Shown piece by piece: positions 1-8,270 of a DNA stretch of 64,000 bases. This DNA comes from Asaia bogorensis (GTDB lineage: Bacteria; Pseudomonadota; Alphaproteobacteria; Acetobacterales; Acetobacteraceae): positions 1 to 64,000 of the forward strand of contig CALQTN020000013.1 in assembly GCA_943333505.2 (NCBI GenBank), given 5' to 3'. The notes below the pieces were generated by a model. That model was given only the letters and a program-made list of their open reading frames with translations, ran no database searches and was not told the origin of the DNA. The translations under genes and the position numbers were made by a program. Numbering within the stretch: position 1 is the stretch's first letter; the number at the start of each line of letters is the position of its first letter.

Positions 1-22
1 AACCCAAGGGATCGAGCGGCGA

Positions 23-196
23 GCGATCTGGTTTTCACCAAGTCACCACGCCCTGAGCCCCGCCCGTATCATGCAACACTGCCGGAACGGCGGGTTCACT
101 GCTGTTGGTGCCACTGACCGATCCGGTATTTGCCGGCAGCCAGGACGATGTTGCCACCCTTGCCACCCGCGTCGATATTTAAAGTTCCTATATCGC
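23..196 (-). pseudogene. possible remnant of a beta-repeat surface protein 3' end
   Basis: No intact gene lies in the first 227 bases. On the minus strand, reading in from about 196, one frame gives a glycine-rich stretch of the kind NIDAGGKGGNIVLAAG, which resembles repeats of haemagglutinin-like or autotransporter-associated proteins, and then stops after about 30 codons. A neighbouring frame continues with Ser/Thr/Val-rich sequence to a stop near base 40. This suggests a frameshifted tail of a surface protein next to the Hint-domain gene. The evidence is compositional only and the call is weak. Confidence 0.2.
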
Positions 197-200
197 AATG

Positions 201-231
201 ACATCTGATGGGCGCGGTCATTACGCTCTAG
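201..231 (-). repeat. half copy of the TAGAGCGTGATGACC palindromic element
   Basis: Read on the minus strand the segment starts TAGAGCGTAATGACCGCG, one mismatch from the consensus end found at 2014, 16762, 25697 and 29790. The second arm is degenerate here. Its first three bases (230-228) are the TAG stop codon of the Hint-domain gene. Confidence 0.7.
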
Positions 232-1220
232 GTGCTGCGCTCGGCCAGATAGCGGCCCAGCACGTGACCGCGAACGGTTACCCGGGTTAAATCCCCAGGT
301 GGAAAGCAGGTGAATAGCCCATCAGGCAGCAGGCAATTACCATCTGTCCAGCGTCGCGCGCCGAACATACTCTGCTCGACGGCATGTCCTCCGCGGGTGA
401 GGCCTGGGTGGTCGGCCTGCACTGTTATGCGAATGTCGCCGCACTCAATCGAGATATCCGAGATGCAGACACCTAGCCGCCGTTCGTCATTGCCCGCCCC
501 CATGCTGACGGGCGTGGTCGCATGGGACAGTAGGCGAACCTCGCTCGCCTGGGTTGGTACCAAGAACGTCCATTCGTTGATATCGGTGCTGTCTGCGGTT
601 ACGCGCAGGCCGTCAACCAGAAGATGGACCCCAGGGTCGTTCCTGAAATCTTCCGGTGGGACCCGGGCCAACAATGCGGCCCGGATCTCGGCAAGCGCAG
701 GATCACCGAGATGGAGTTGTGGCAGGCATCGGTCTTGGGTGGTGGAGATATGGTCTGGAAATTCTGCGCGAAACTCGGCAAGGTTATCGAATTGTGTGCG
801 ATTGTTGTGCTCGGCATAGCTTTCGGACCAGGCACCTTCTGCCACAACACAGTCATGCACGCCGAGATCAAGATGGAAATAATCCACCTGCGCGCTGGTC
901 GCGGTCTGGGTCACTGTGGAATTGTTCACCAGCAGGTAGGCACCCACCAAGCGGTCCATGATGACCATTGCGTGGGTGGGGGAAACATAAAGATCGCGGT
1001 TCGGGACATTATCGGCGATTGACCCGGCACGAAAGCACACAGGCGCCTGCGCGTGCCCGAGAAATCTTCCCGCATAGCTGCGCCGGCCAACCCATTTAAG
1101 CGCACGAAGCGCGCCAAAGCGCGTCACCAGCATGTCACCGGCGCGAAGGTCTTGCACCACCACTTCGCCGGTCGTGGTCAGAATTTTTGTGTCACGAACG
1201 TAGCAGGGAGGCATCGTCAT
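228..1220 (-). CDS. Hint-domain-containing protein
   Basis: A 330-residue protein with a bacterial Hint (hedgehog/intein-type) domain at its N-terminus. The putative nucleophile Cys6 opens the CYVRDTKI block, followed by the DLRAGDMLVT and LKWVGRRSYAG strands and the LYVSPTHAMVI block with the conserved His. Hint modules cleave or rearrange peptide bonds at Cys. In acetic-acid-type alphaproteobacteria many such proteins are large or surface-associated, and their biological role is unknown. No signal peptide or repeats are seen here. The ATG at 1220 follows an AGGACA ribosome site. The stop TAG lies inside a palindromic repeat. A small ORF (1349-1555) lies upstream on the same strand. The Hint call is good; the role is not known. 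Confidence 0.75.
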   Translation of the reverse strand: MTMPPCYVRDTKILTTTGEVVVQDLRAGDMLVTRFGALRALKWVGRRSYAGRFLGHAQAPVCFRAGSIADNVPNRDLYVSPTHAMVIMDRLVGAYLLVNNSTVTQTATSAQVDYFHLDLGVHDCVVAEGAWSESYAEHNNRTQFDNLAEFRAEFPDHISTTQDRCLPQLHLGDPALAEIRAALLARVPPEDFRNDPGVHLLVDGLRVTADSTDINEWTFLVPTQASEVRLLSHATTPVSMGAGNDERRLGVCISDISIECGDIRITVQADHPGLTRGGHAVEQSMFGARRWTDGNCLLPDGLFTCFPPGDLTRVTVRGHVLGRYLAERST

Positions 1221-1348
1221 TGTCCTGTTCGGTCATGGCGCGTGGCCGGCGATGGGCGCGGCCGGCGCGCGGACTGGTGGAGCGGTGGCGGCACGCTATC
1301 GAGGCGCAGTGGGCGATCGCTTGACCGCAGACAGGATACGCGGCGCAA

Positions 1349-1555
1349 TCAGGGGGGCGGTGCTGGCGTTGCACGCTGCCGTGTAAAGTGCCGCGCTTGC
1401 GGTGCGGAAAACGTAAGCCATGCATCGATATCTGGCGCTAGCCAACCGCGCTGCGCCATATCAAGGCGTATTCTGTCGAGAAGACCGTCGAAATAGTATT
1501 CGGCGGTTTCTGATGTGATGTCTGCATTGATATGGATGGCAATATTTATTTCCAT
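1349..1555 (-). CDS. small hypothetical protein (68 aa)
   Basis: A short ORF starting MEINIAIHINADITSE, preceded by a GAGGG ribosome-site-like motif about 10 bases upstream of its ATG. It has an acidic amphipathic middle (EYYFDGLLDRIRLDM) and a Pro/Ala/Arg tail. It points the same way as the Hint gene, 128 bases upstream of it, so the two could be co-transcribed. I recognise no family. The AT-rich start codons contrast with the GC-rich tail, which could mean the gene begins in transferred AT-rich DNA. A chance ORF is possible. Confidence 0.35.
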   Translation of the reverse strand: MEINIAIHINADITSETAEYYFDGLLDRIRLDMAQRGWLAPDIDAWLTFSAPQARHFTRQRATPAPPP

Positions 1556-2013
1556 GACACATAATCCCTCATAGTAGCGCATTTTAACCTGCATCGGGAG
1601 AATGAAATTTAATGGTTGGACTTAAATTAGGATGATGATGTATGAAAAAAAAGTAAAAATCTGGGATAATTAGTATTTATTTTCAATTGTTATGATATTA
1701 TGGAAATCAAAAAACTAAAAAACTTCCATATTGTATAATATGTAACAACAGAAAAAGATATCATCGCCGCCCAAATTGGCATAAGCCACCATGTATATTG
1801 GTTTGCAGTTTTGTTTTCGTGCATGTTCTGTTCTGCAAGGCATGATATCGAAGACATTTTTAATGCAACTTCCTTATTTATCTAAATGCGCCCCTCCAAT
1901 TGGGTCCGCGCCTTGTAGGAAGTAAATAGCATTATGAGGCGCCAAAATAACGTTGTTTTATGATGAGAAATGTTGGTGATTGTTGAAAATTGTATGCGTC
2001 GATCCTGGGTCGT
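1556..2013. other. AT-rich non-coding stretch
   Basis: From about 1600 to 1990 the DNA is visibly AT-rich (runs such as gaaaaaaaag and aaaaactaaaaaac), unlike the GC-rich genes on both sides. No ORF with coding character is seen. It probably carries the promoter for the minus-strand small ORF/Hint gene pair and looks like foreign or relaxed sequence. It ends at the palindromic element at 2014. Confidence 0.5.
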
Positions 2014-2118
2014 TAGAGCGTGATGACCGCTGATAGGCGCGGTCATCACGCTCTAACTCTTTGTTTGGTCGCGTGATTCAGACCTTCGTGTGATTCCACC
2101 TACGGTCATCACGCTCTA
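2014..2118 (+). repeat. full 105-bp copy of the TAGAGCGTGATGACC element
   Basis: The first 42 bases form a perfect hairpin: 17-base arms TAGAGCGTGATGACCGC (2014-2030) and its reverse complement (2039-2055) around TGATAGGC. A 47-base unique core follows, then a third arm (CGGTCATCACGCTCTA) ending at 2118, so the element is bounded by 16-base terminal inverted repeats. Near-identical copies lie at 25593-25697 and, inverted, at 29689-29790. The form is MITE-like. This copy is not at a gene end: rmuC stops about 100 bases downstream. Confidence 0.85.
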
Positions 2119-2216
2119 GGATCGATTCATCCGCTTTGTTACGGTCTTCCTGGGGCATGCGGGATATAGCCCGCCGTCGTAAGCCGGGGCTGCACGCTGT
2201 CAGGCCGCGCCTCTTA

Positions 2217-3851
2217 CTAATTCTTATCTGTCTGGGGGATATGGACCAAACCCGGATCGCTGTCCAGCAATCCCACCGGCAGGGTCTTGCTCGCCTTGGC
2301 CCCGAGCGATTTCAGCATCTCGAACTGGCGGAACACGTTGCCGCTGCCGGTCGTGAGCTTGCTCATCGCCTCGCCATAGGATTTCTGCGCGAGGCCGAGC
2401 CGCCCGCCGAGCTGTTCCATATCGCCGGTGAACCCTACGAATTTGTCGTACAACTGCCCGGCGCGGCTGGCGATTTCCTCGGCGTTCTTGTTGCGTCGCT
2501 CGACCTGCCAGACGCTCGCCGCTGTGCGCAGCGCGATCATCAATGTCGTCGGCGTGGCGATGTTCACATTGGCCTCGATCGCCATCCCGGTGAGGTCGGG
2601 GGCTTCCTGTAACGCCACCGCGAGCGCGCCTTCGATCGGCACGAACATGATCACGTAATCGACGCCGCCATTGGTGTGGGCGTGATAATCCTTGCCGCCG
2701 AGGGTTTTGATGTGGGTGCGCAGCGACAGCAGATGGCGTTGCAGTTGCAGCGCGCGTTCGTCGTCGGTTTCCCCGTTCACATGGGCTTCGAACGCGGTCA
2801 GTGACACTTTGGCGTCGATCACGATGCGTTGGCCGCCGGGCAGGTTCACGATCACATCCGGGCGCAGGCGCTGGCCGTCCTCGGTGGTGTGGCTCGCCTG
2901 GACGATATATTCCTCGCCCGCCCGCAGGCCGGATTTTTCCAGGATCGTCGCCAGGATCATTTCGCCCCACGCACCCTGGGTCTGTGCCTTGCCCTTCAGC
3001 GCGCGGGTGAGGTTGGAGGTCTCCGACGTCATCACCGCGCTGGTCGCCGAAAGTTGGCGGATCTGCTCGGCCAACGTTGCGCGGTCCTTGGCACTTTCGG
3101 TATGCGCGTTGGTCAGGCCCTGCTGGAATTCGACCAGCTTTTCCCGCAGCGGCGTCAGCACCACATCAATCTGGTCCTTGTTCTGCTTCTTAAAGGTCTC
3201 GCCATGCTCCTGCATGATGGTATTGGCCGCGAGCTTGAATTCCCTGGTCATCTCGTCGCGCACATCCTGCAATTGCGCGAGCTTTTCGGCGGATTTCCGC
3301 TGCTCCTGTAACAAAGCTTCGCGCACACTGGCGAGGGTTGCTTCAAGTTCGGCTTTCTCGCGCAGGGTTGTTTCGGCGACGGCCAGGCGGGCGCGCAGAT
3401 CGGCCAATTCAGTCTGACCAGCGTCAAGCCGCGCGGCGCTGGTGGCCAGCCGTTCCTCGCCTTGGGCCTTTTCCTGGCGCAACGCTTCGAGCCGCCCTGT
3501 GGCATCAACCAAGCCGGCTTCCAATTTTGTGGAGCGGTTCAGCGTATCGGCGAGCGTCGCCTCGACCCGGCTCAGCGCTTCCCGCGCGGTCGCAAATTCG
3601 GTTTGCAGCTTGCCATTGTCGATTTGCAGCCGCTCCGCCCGCTCGGTGCGCCCCGCAAGTTGCCCTTCGAGTTCCGGCACGCGCAGGGCATGCACCCGTT
3701 CGACCGCCAAATCGCGGCCCAATGCCGCATTTTCGGCGCGCAACGCCAGGAGTTCGGCGTCGCTGGCTGGCGCAGTTGTGCGACGGGACCCGAACAAGAT
3801 GATCGCGCCGAGGACGCACAAGATCAGTGCCCAGGTGATGTACAGTTCCAT
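2217..3851 (-). CDS. rmuC: DNA recombination protein RmuC
   Basis: RmuC family, 544 aa. These proteins limit DNA inversions and rearrangements at short inverted repeats in E. coli and carry a predicted restriction-endonuclease-like nuclease fold. Residues 1-20 form a single membrane anchor (MELYITWALILCVLGAIILF). Residues about 35-230 are a long heptad-rich coiled coil, and the conserved RmuC block follows, including KGKAQTQGAWGEMIL, LRPDVIVNLPGGQRIVIDAKVS and YVIMFVPIEGAL. The ATG at 3851 is chosen over an upstream GTG at 3917 because AAGGAC sits 6-7 bases before it and the membrane anchor then starts at residue 1. It is divergent from the flavoprotein gene at 3911. Confidence 0.95.
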   Translation of the reverse strand: MELYITWALILCVLGAIILFGSRRTTAPASDAELLALRAENAALGRDLAVERVHALRVPELEGQLAGRTERAERLQIDNGKLQTEFATAREALSRVEATLADTLNRSTKLEAGLVDATGRLEALRQEKAQGEERLATSAARLDAGQTELADLRARLAVAETTLREKAELEATLASVREALLQEQRKSAEKLAQLQDVRDEMTREFKLAANTIMQEHGETFKKQNKDQIDVVLTPLREKLVEFQQGLTNAHTESAKDRATLAEQIRQLSATSAVMTSETSNLTRALKGKAQTQGAWGEMILATILEKSGLRAGEEYIVQASHTTEDGQRLRPDVIVNLPGGQRIVIDAKVSLTAFEAHVNGETDDERALQLQRHLLSLRTHIKTLGGKDYHAHTNGGVDYVIMFVPIEGALAVALQEAPDLTGMAIEANVNIATPTTLMIALRTAASVWQVERRNKNAEEIASRAGQLYDKFVGFTGDMEQLGGRLGLAQKSYGEAMSKLTTGSGNVFRQFEMLKSLGAKASKTLPVGLLDSDPGLVHIPQTDKN

Positions 3852-3910
3852 TGCGATGTCCTTTTTCGGCGTCCAGCGACGTGGCGGCGATCTTACGCTA
3901 CCCTGGTCGG

Positions 3911-5119
3911 ATGACACACACCTACCCCACCGCCGCCCCCACCGCCGCGATCATCGGCGCCGGCCCCGCCGGGCTGTCGGCCGCCGAAACCCTTGCCGAG
4001 GCCGGCTTTGCCGTCACCATCTTCGACCGCATGCCGTCCCCCGCGCGCAAATTCCTCATCGCCGGCCGCGGCGGCCTGAACCTCACGCATAGCGAGCCGC
4101 TCGACGCGGTGCTCGATCGCTACGGCGCGGCGCGGCAGGCGTTGGAACCCGCCATCCGCGCCTTTCCGCCCGAAGCGGTTATCGCCTGGGCCGAAGGGCT
4201 GGGGCAGGAAACCTTCATCGGCTCCTCGGGTCGGGTGTTTCCGAAAGCGTTGAAAGCCAGTCCGCTGCTGCGCGCCTGGCTCGCCGACCTCACCCAACTC
4301 GGCGTCAGCCTGCGTCGGCACTCCGAATGGGCCGGCTGGACCGAAGCCGGCGCGCTGCACTTTGCCGATGGGCTGGAGGTTGCCGCCGATGTGACAATTC
4401 TGGCGCTTGGTGGCGCATCCTGGCCGCGCCTCGGGGGAACCGGGGCGTGGACGAAATTCCTGCCGCCCGAGGCGATCCGGCCCTTTCAGCCGGCCAATTG
4501 CGGCTTTGCCATCCCGTGGTCCGAGGTTTTCCGCACCCGCTATGCCGGCACCCCGTTGAAGCGCATCGCCATCAGCTTTGCCGGCCGAACCCAGCGTGGT
4601 GAGGCAATGGTGACCGAAACAGGCATCGAAGGCGGGGTGATTTACGCATTTTCCGGCGCATTGCGCGAGGCCATCGCCGCCCATGGTCCGACGACACTGC
4701 ATCTCGATCTGCGTCCGGATATCGATCGCGCGGTTCTGGCGAAAAGCCTGTCGGTTCCACGCCGCGGCCAGTCGCTGTCGACCTTCCTGCGCAAGCACGC
4801 CAATCTGCCGGCAGTGGCGGTCGGGTTGGTGCAGGAGGCGCTCCACGCCGGCAGCACCGCCGATCTGGTCGATCTGGTGAAAGCGCTGCCGCTGACCCTG
4901 GTCGCCCCGAGCCCGATTGCGCGCGCGATATCATCGGCCGGCGGCGTGCGGTTCGACGCACTCGACGACCATTTCATGCTGCGTGACCGACCGGGGGTGT
5001 TCGTGGCCGGAGAAATGCTGGATTGGGAAGCGCCAACTGGCGGGTATTTGTTGCAAGCCTGTTTTAGCACGGGACGGTTTGCAGCACAGGGCGCGATCGC
5101 GTTTCAGGCGCTGCAATAG
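3911..5119 (+). CDS. TIGR03862/YhiN (HI0933) family FAD-dependent flavoprotein
   Basis: A 402-residue flavoprotein of the HI0933/BaiN group. The N-terminal Rossmann motif GAGPAGLSAAETL (about 16-28) binds FAD. The family signature GRGGLNLTHSE follows near residue 55, and the C-terminal FAD-binding piece contains GVFVAGEMLDWEAPTGGYLLQ. Substrate is unknown for this subfamily. The ATG at 3911 (MTHTYPT) is preferred over an upstream alternative start at 3851, because it places the dinucleotide-binding motif at the usual distance from the N-terminus. The gene is divergent from rmuC with 59 bases between. Its TAG stop (5117-5119) is the first three bases of a palindromic element end. Confidence 0.9.
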   Translation: MTHTYPTAAPTAAIIGAGPAGLSAAETLAEAGFAVTIFDRMPSPARKFLIAGRGGLNLTHSEPLDAVLDRYGAARQALEPAIRAFPPEAVIAWAEGLGQETFIGSSGRVFPKALKASPLLRAWLADLTQLGVSLRRHSEWAGWTEAGALHFADGLEVAADVTILALGGASWPRLGGTGAWTKFLPPEAIRPFQPANCGFAIPWSEVFRTRYAGTPLKRIAISFAGRTQRGEAMVTETGIEGGVIYAFSGALREAIAAHGPTTLHLDLRPDIDRAVLAKSLSVPRRGQSLSTFLRKHANLPAVAVGLVQEALHAGSTADLVDLVKALPLTLVAPSPIARAISSAGGVRFDALDDHFMLRDRPGVFVAGEMLDWEAPTGGYLLQACFSTGRFAAQGAIAFQALQ

Positions 5120-5158
5120 AGCGTGATCCGTTGAAGCTGGGTCAGCAGACACGCTCTA
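5117..5158 (+). repeat. diverged short copy of the TAGAGCGTG element
   Basis: Ends TAGAGCGTG (5117-5125) and CACGCTCTA (5150-5158) are perfect 9-base inverted repeats matching the ends of the element at 2014. The interior is different. The leading TAG is the stop codon of the flavoprotein gene. Confidence 0.6.
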
Positions 5159-5173
5159 AAGTCTTGTTTTCAC

Positions 5174-5217
5174 GATCATCATTCGTCCAATCGAAGCCGA
5201 TTGGACGAATGATGATC
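5174..5217. terminator. perfect 20-bp hairpin between convergent genes
   Basis: Arms 5174-5193 and 5198-5217 are perfectly complementary over 20 bases around an AAGC loop (inner part CGTCCAATCG / CGATTGGACG). It lies between the ends of the plus-strand flavoprotein gene and the minus-strand membrane-protein gene at 5227, so it probably serves as a bidirectional terminator. No clear T-run follows. Confidence 0.6.
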
Positions 5218-5226
5218 TAGCCGCCG

Positions 5227-5661
5227 TTATTTTCCCCGGGGCATGGCCGCCACCGCAATCCCAAACCCGGCCCCCATCAAAGTCACCACCACGATCAACA
5301 GCCGCAGCCGCAGCGTCAGTTCCGCCTGCTCGGTCTCGAACCGTGCCAGCATCGCCCCACGTTCGGCGGCAACCCTGGCGGCGATGTCGGCTGGCGCGAT
5401 CCCCTTGTCCTTGGGCAGGACTGCCGCCGCGCTGTCATCGAGCAGCGGGCGCAGCTTTGCCAGCGCCGGTGCTGGATCGGCCCCGGCCGCTGCCACCAGC
5501 ACCGCATCGAGCGTCACTTGCCGGTGCAGCGCGCGTTGCATCGGCAAGGGCGCAATCGCCGCGGCCATGATCCCCACCAGACCAACCACCGCGAAGCACG
5601 CGCCGATGAAGCCCATCGCCGTGCGGGATAGCCGGGTCGGCGGTTGGTCGTCTGATGCCAT
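5227..5661 (-). CDS. hypothetical two-TM membrane protein
   Basis: A 144-residue protein with two predicted membrane helices. One is near the N-terminus (FIGACFAVVGLVGIMAAAIAPL, about 17-38) and one is at the C-terminus (LRLLIVVVTLMGAGFGIAVAA). They flank an acidic/Ala-rich loop of about 75 residues that would lie on one side of the membrane. No family is recognised. The ATG at 5661 is chosen because AGGAG lies 8 bases upstream. A start at 5688 has its purine run too close, and the more upstream one lacks any. The gene is divergent from the methyltransferase at 5771. Confidence 0.7.
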   Translation of the reverse strand: MASDDQPPTRLSRTAMGFIGACFAVVGLVGIMAAAIAPLPMQRALHRQVTLDAVLVAAAGADPAPALAKLRPLLDDSAAAVLPKDKGIAPADIAARVAAERGAMLARFETEQAELTLRLRLLIVVVTLMGAGFGIAVAAMPRGK

Positions 5662-5770
5662 GTCGGTCTCCTGTGCTGCCTGCGACATCCTCCCACCGCG
5701 TCGCGCCGTCAAGCTAAGGATAGTTTAACCTGTACGGTGCAATGTCGGTTGTCCGATCAGGCACAACCCG

Positions 5771-6712
5771 ATGTACTTACCCTCAGTTCGTGCCTGGCTC
5801 AGCCGGGTATTCAGCCGCCTTGCCAGCCCGGAACCGGGCGATGGTTCCGACCTTGATGCCCTCGCGGTTGGGCCGGTAGCCGGGTCTCGACTGCCGGCTA
5901 CCCCATCAATGATGCATTGGAACCCGTCCCGGCTGCTGGTGTCGCAGCATTTATGGGGCGATGGCTACGTAACCGCCGGAGGTGGGGGGGAAGCGAGGCA
6001 CCTCGTCACACCCATCGGGCTGTCGTCTGCGGCGACGGTCCTGTTGTTGGGGGCCGGCGCGGGTGGGGTTGCAGCGCTTATGGTCAGTGAGTTCGGCGCC
6101 TGGGTCGTGGGTTATGAGGCTGATCCCGAATTGCAGGCGGCGGCCGTTAAACATCTGCGCGTGGCGGGCTCGGCCGTTACCAAACGTGCGACGGTCGAAT
6201 TGTTCGATCCCCTGGCGCCGCAATTCCGATCGAACTTCTGTCACCACGCGGTGGTGCTCGATGCGATCCGCACGACCCCGATTGAGCCATTCCTCGGGGC
6301 GGTCAGCCTGGCGTTGAAGGCGCATGGCCAGCTCGTGATCGCGGAGTTTGTTGCCGCCGCGCCGCTCGATCTGTCCGACCCGGCAATTGCCGCCTGGTGC
6401 CGGCTGGAAGGCAGGTCGCCCGGCCTGTACAGCGAAGCGGCAATCACCCGCGCTTTGGCGGGCCTAGGGTTCGACGTTCGGGTGGTGGAGGATATTTCAG
6501 CCCGCCACATGCAACTCGCGTTGCACGGCTGGAAGGAGCTGGTGCGTAGTCTAGGGGGCGCTAAGCCGTCCACCCCGGAGGCCGCCGCAATCGTGCACGA
6601 AGCCGAATTATGGACCCGGCGTATCCGCCTGATGCATAGCGGCGCGATCCGGCTGGTGCGCTGGCACGTGCTCGGCGCGGTCCATGCGAAGGTAACGCTG
6701 GAGCCGAACTGA
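5771..6712 (+). CDS. class I SAM-dependent methyltransferase-like protein
   Basis: A 313-residue protein with a Rossmann methyltransferase core. The SAM-binding motif I is VLLLGAGAGGVAALM (about residues 89-103), with an acidic end of strand 2 in VVGYEADPE and a motif resembling post-II in NFCHHAVVLDAI. An N-terminal extension of about 80 residues carries no recognised domain. Acceptor substrate is unknown. It stands alone, with the ABC transporter operon converging on it from the right: the permease stop is at 6718, only 5 bases past this stop. A substrate cannot be assigned. Confidence 0.75.
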   Translation: MYLPSVRAWLSRVFSRLASPEPGDGSDLDALAVGPVAGSRLPATPSMMHWNPSRLLVSQHLWGDGYVTAGGGGEARHLVTPIGLSSAATVLLLGAGAGGVAALMVSEFGAWVVGYEADPELQAAAVKHLRVAGSAVTKRATVELFDPLAPQFRSNFCHHAVVLDAIRTTPIEPFLGAVSLALKAHGQLVIAEFVAAAPLDLSDPAIAAWCRLEGRSPGLYSEAAITRALAGLGFDVRVVEDISARHMQLALHGWKELVRSLGGAKPSTPEAAAIVHEAELWTRRIRLMHSGAIRLVRWHVLGAVHAKVTLEPN

Positions 6713-6717
6713 TCCGA

Positions 6718-7479
6718 TTATGCCCGCCAGCGTGCCATCCTGGTTTCGCCGCGCGACAGCAACTCGGTCAGCGCAATGCTGCACATCACCAGCGCCGCGA
6801 TTGCGGCATAGGACCCGGTGGTATCGAAATTGCCCGCGGCGAACTCGATCAGAAACCCCAGACCGCGGTTGGATGCGATCAACTCGGCGAGCAGCGTGTT
6901 GGTGAAGGCATAGCGCACCGCGATACGCATCCCGGTGAAAATCCATGGCAGGCAGGCCGGGATCAGCAGTTTGCGGACGGTCTCGAACCGGGTGGCGCCC
7001 ATCAGGCGGAAAGACTGCACCATGTCGTGATCGACATCGCGCACCCCATCGATGGTCGCGGTCAGGATCAGGAAGAACACCGTCACCCCGACAAGAGCGA
7101 TCTTGGAGCTGTTATCCACCCCCAGTACGATGATGAACAACGGCGCCAGCGCGATCTTCGGCACCGCGTACAAGGCCGACAGAAACGGTGCCAGCACCCG
7201 GTGCGCGCGGGTGAAATGCCCGAGCAGAAAACCGAACACCACGCCGAACACCGCCCCCACGACATAGCCCTGCGCCATGACCGCCAGGCTTGATTGCAGG
7301 TGAAACCACAACGTGCCGTCCAATACCCAGCGCCAGAATTGGACGGCGATCAGGCTCGGGCTGCTCATCCAGAAACGGGTGGCGCGGCTCACCGGGGCGA
7401 ATTGCCATGCCGCCATGATCAGCGCGACCAGCAGCAGCCGTGTGGCGATGCGGCCGGCCGGGTGCGCCATGAACCGCAT
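6718..7479 (-). CDS. ABC transporter permease (SsuC/TauC type)
   Basis: A 253-residue inner-membrane permease of the binding-protein-dependent family, last gene of the seven-gene minus-strand unit. It has about six hydrophobic segments, and the EAA loop follows the usual form in the region FRLMGATRFETVRKLLIPACLPWIFTGMRIA, through which it would contact the ATPase. Homologues import sulfonates, taurine, nitrate or pyrimidine precursors. The start ATG overlaps the stop of the upstream ATPase gene (TGATG), which indicates translational coupling. A second Met four codons in is an alternative start. It pairs with the other permease at 8267. Confidence 0.9.
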   Translation of the reverse strand: MRFMAHPAGRIATRLLLVALIMAAWQFAPVSRATRFWMSSPSLIAVQFWRWVLDGTLWFHLQSSLAVMAQGYVVGAVFGVVFGFLLGHFTRAHRVLAPFLSALYAVPKIALAPLFIIVLGVDNSSKIALVGVTVFFLILTATIDGVRDVDHDMVQSFRLMGATRFETVRKLLIPACLPWIFTGMRIAVRYAFTNTLLAELIASNRGLGFLIEFAAGNFDTTGSYAAIAALVMCSIALTELLSRGETRMARWRA

Positions 7480-8270
7480 CAGGCGCGTGCACCGGCAGCA
7501 ATCACATCATCCTGCATTGCATCCCACAACAGTTCATGACGGCGGGAGAAGTCTGGATCGAAGCGCGATTTGTAGACATCGCGCGGTCGGGCGAGCGGAA
7601 CCTCGTGGATGGATCGGATCCGCCCCGGGCGCCCGCTGAACGTCACGATCCGATCGGCCAATGTGAGCGCCTCGGACAGATCATGGGTGACAAACAGTAC
7701 TGTCATCCGCCGGTTCTGCGTCAGGCGCTGCAACTGGTCGAGCATGACGAGCTTCAATTGCGCATCCAACGCCCCAAATGGTTCGTCCATCAGCAGGGTT
7801 TCGGGCTCGTAGATCAGGGTACGCGCCAGTGCCGCCCGCTTGCGCATCCCGCCGGAAAGCTGGGCTGGGTAATGTTTCTCAAAGCCGCCCAATCCAACCA
7901 GCGCGATCATCTCGGCAACCCGGTCATCGGCTTCGGATTTCGCTGTCGCGCGGCATTTCAGTTCCAGCGAGACCCGGATGTTGTCCGCCGTGGTACGCCA
8001 CGGTAGCAAGGTGTCCTTCTGGGTCATGTAGCCCACCAGCCGGTTCGGCCCGGTGATCGCGGCGCCGTCATACAGAACCTGCCCGGTGCTCGGCGGCATC
8101 AGTCCGGCGACCATGTTCAGGATGGTGGATTTGCCACAGCCGCTCGGCCCGACGAGGGCGACGAATTCATGGGCGCGCACCGCAAGATCTATCGGTTGCA
8201 GCGCCTCGGTGACGGTGCCGCGCAACTGGAAGGTTTTGCCCACGCCGGCAAGTTCGATTTTGGAGGTCAT
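7479..8270 (-). CDS. ABC transporter ATP-binding protein (SsuB/TauB type)
   Basis: A 263-residue ATPase subunit with all canonical motifs: Walker A GPSGCGKST near residue 43, Q-loop in MTQKDTLLPW, signature LSGGMRKRAALARTL, Walker B TLLMDEPFGALD and switch His in FVTHDLSEAL. The LSGGM variant is common in the nitrate/sulfonate/taurine importer family. It would energise uptake through the two permeases encoded on either side (6718 and 8267). Its start overlaps the preceding permease stop by four bases (ATGA). Confidence 0.95.
   Translation of the reverse strand: MTSKIELAGVGKTFQLRGTVTEALQPIDLAVRAHEFVALVGPSGCGKSTILNMVAGLMPPSTGQVLYDGAAITGPNRLVGYMTQKDTLLPWRTTADNIRVSLELKCRATAKSEADDRVAEMIALVGLGGFEKHYPAQLSGGMRKRAALARTLIYEPETLLMDEPFGALDAQLKLVMLDQLQRLTQNRRMTVLFVTHDLSEALTLADRIVTFSGRPGRIRSIHEVPLARPRDVYKSRFDPDFSRRHELLWDAMQDDVIAAGARA

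Noticed and set aside
310-1022. Plus-strand ORFs opposite the Hint gene (for example 310-819)
   Set aside because: They are antisense shadows of a minus-strand gene, with no ribosome site or protein-like composition.
1192-1425. Minus-strand ORF overlapping the Hint gene start
   Set aside because: Arg/His/Pro-rich shadow frame; the small ORF at 1349-1555 and the Hint start explain the region better.
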